A stretch of DNA of 5,210 nt, from NCBI GenBank assembly GCA_028682845.1, contig JAJRAT010000153.1:1-5210 (forward strand). The letters are read 5' to 3'. The notes under the pieces were generated by a model, which ran no database searches, was not told the origin of the DNA, and worked only from the letters and a program-made list of their open reading frames with translations. This DNA is from Methanothrix sp. Its GTDB lineage: Archaea > Halobacteriota > Methanosarcinia > Methanotrichales > Methanotrichaceae. The number at the start of each line of letters is the position of its first letter. Position 1 is the stretch's first letter. The translations under genes and the position numbers were made by a program. Shown here in pieces: positions 4,814 through 5,210 of this stretch.

Positions 4814-5082
4814 CTAACTTAAACGATACCTAGAGTTCCCGCCGTAGCTAGTCGGATTCTTGTCGATGGTAGAGAGGCTTTCGCGTCCGGGTGTGTCGTC
4901 ATATTTTAAGACAAGCACACCGTTGTTCAGGCTGTCTCCTTTCGGCACATCCACCCAGATCAGTGTAATCGCATCACCTGAAAAATAGTTCCGTATGCGA
5001 CATTACCTTGAATATCACAGCACATTAGCGAAAAATTTATTTCAAATGAAGTGACTGACCGTTGTAGTGGAATGCGAAGCAA
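4814..5082 (-). pseudogene. Coding-like remnant of an unrecognised protein, broken at a T5 run
   Basis: Two minus-strand frames join into one protein-like stretch. The upstream frame, open from 5082, reads SVTSFEINFSL then CDIQGNVAYGTIF. The downstream frame, open from 5002 to a TAG at 4816-4814, reads SGDAITLIWVDVPKGD, then NNGVLVLKYDD, then TIDKNPTSYGGNSRYRLS. They meet at the T5 run (plus-strand A5, 4981-4985). One restored T would give GTIFSGDAITLIW without interruption, about 90 codons in all. Alternating hydrophobic residues suggest a beta-rich domain, and the end looks like a natural C-terminus. No family is recognised. No convincing start codon sits at the head; ATG codons lie at 5108 in a third frame (23 codons) and internally at the MCCDIQG segment. 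Composition is more AT-rich than thiC. It may be a decayed gene, a fragment left by rearrangement, or a small intact gene obscured by a sequencing indel. Confidence 0.4.
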
Positions 5083-5120
5083 TCATTGCGGGAAGCAAAT
5101 GCCGGCATTATAGATGCCTT

Positions 5121-5148
5121 GCAGATATATAGAATATTGTGATATAAA
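5121..5148 (-). promoter_or_regulatory. Putative TATA elements upstream of the remnant
   Basis: The minus strand contains TTTATATC (5148-5141) and CTATATATCTGC (5132-5121), both TATA-like and upstream of the coding-like remnant. Starts about 25 bases downstream would fall near 5119 or 5101. Beyond this, up to 5210, I see no gene, only a small inverted repeat CAATTC/GAATTG at 5177-5182 and 5191-5196 with an 8-base loop. Confidence 0.25.
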
Positions 5149-5210
5149 CTAAATACACGACGGGAGCACGCTGCATCAATTCGAGAATCTGAATTGGAGT
5201 CCCAAGAATC

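Noticed and set aside
4866..4988. Plus-strand 40-codon frame starting MVERLSRPG downstream of thiC
   Set aside because: It is antisense to the more protein-like minus-strand remnant, has no clear start signal and no recognisable pattern.
5037..5108. Minus-strand 23-codon frame beginning MPAFASRNDC
   Set aside because: Too short to support alone. It could be the head of the remnant in yet another frame, but that would require an extra unproven indel away from a long homopolymer.

Overview
The window looks like a chromosomal segment of a methanogenic archaeon. My best guess is a Methanothrix/Methanosaeta-like member of the Methanosarcinia, but the genus is inferred from gene resemblance only. 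Supporting signs are a short-form ThiC of about 425 residues, TATA-box-like elements ahead of genes, few convincing Shine-Dalgarno sequences, oligo-T ends, and an archaeal-style antitoxin/RelE pair. The housekeeping genes are visibly GC-rich and the accessory stretches are visibly AT-rich.

Layout: (1) 1-1357, minus strand: argD (acetylornithine aminotransferase) followed after 4 bases by the start of hisC (histidinol-phosphate aminotransferase), which runs off the left edge. (2) About 1514-2700: an AT-rich accessory island. It has a plus-strand antitoxin/RelE-type toxin pair whose antitoxin frame is broken at an A6 run. It also has a minus-strand ribbon-helix-helix (RHH) regulator and a divergent 50-residue AbrB-like protein that is easily missed. 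The 207-bp region between these last two carries a 12-bp-spaced CAGAYAT repeat and an 11-bp inverted repeat. (3) 2763-3401, minus strand: a metallo-beta-lactamase-fold hydrolase with a complete zinc-ligand set. (4) 3456-4733, plus strand: thiC, divergent from the hydrolase across a 54-bp gap. (5) 4734-5210: A/T-rich terminator, then no intact gene. A minus-strand coding-like remnant at 4814-5082 can be read through if one base is restored in a T5 run.

Functionally, argD and hisC form a closely packed pair of PLP aminotransferase genes (arginine and histidine synthesis). thiC makes the thiamine pyrimidine. The hydrolase has no clear pathway link. The island holds three small antitoxin or regulator folds but only one recognisable toxin. 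That is the most unusual part of the window, together with its putative operator repeats and two single-base frame breaks at homopolymers. I saw no tRNA, rRNA, CRISPR array, insertion sequence or riboswitch, and no clear evidence of a wholly new system.
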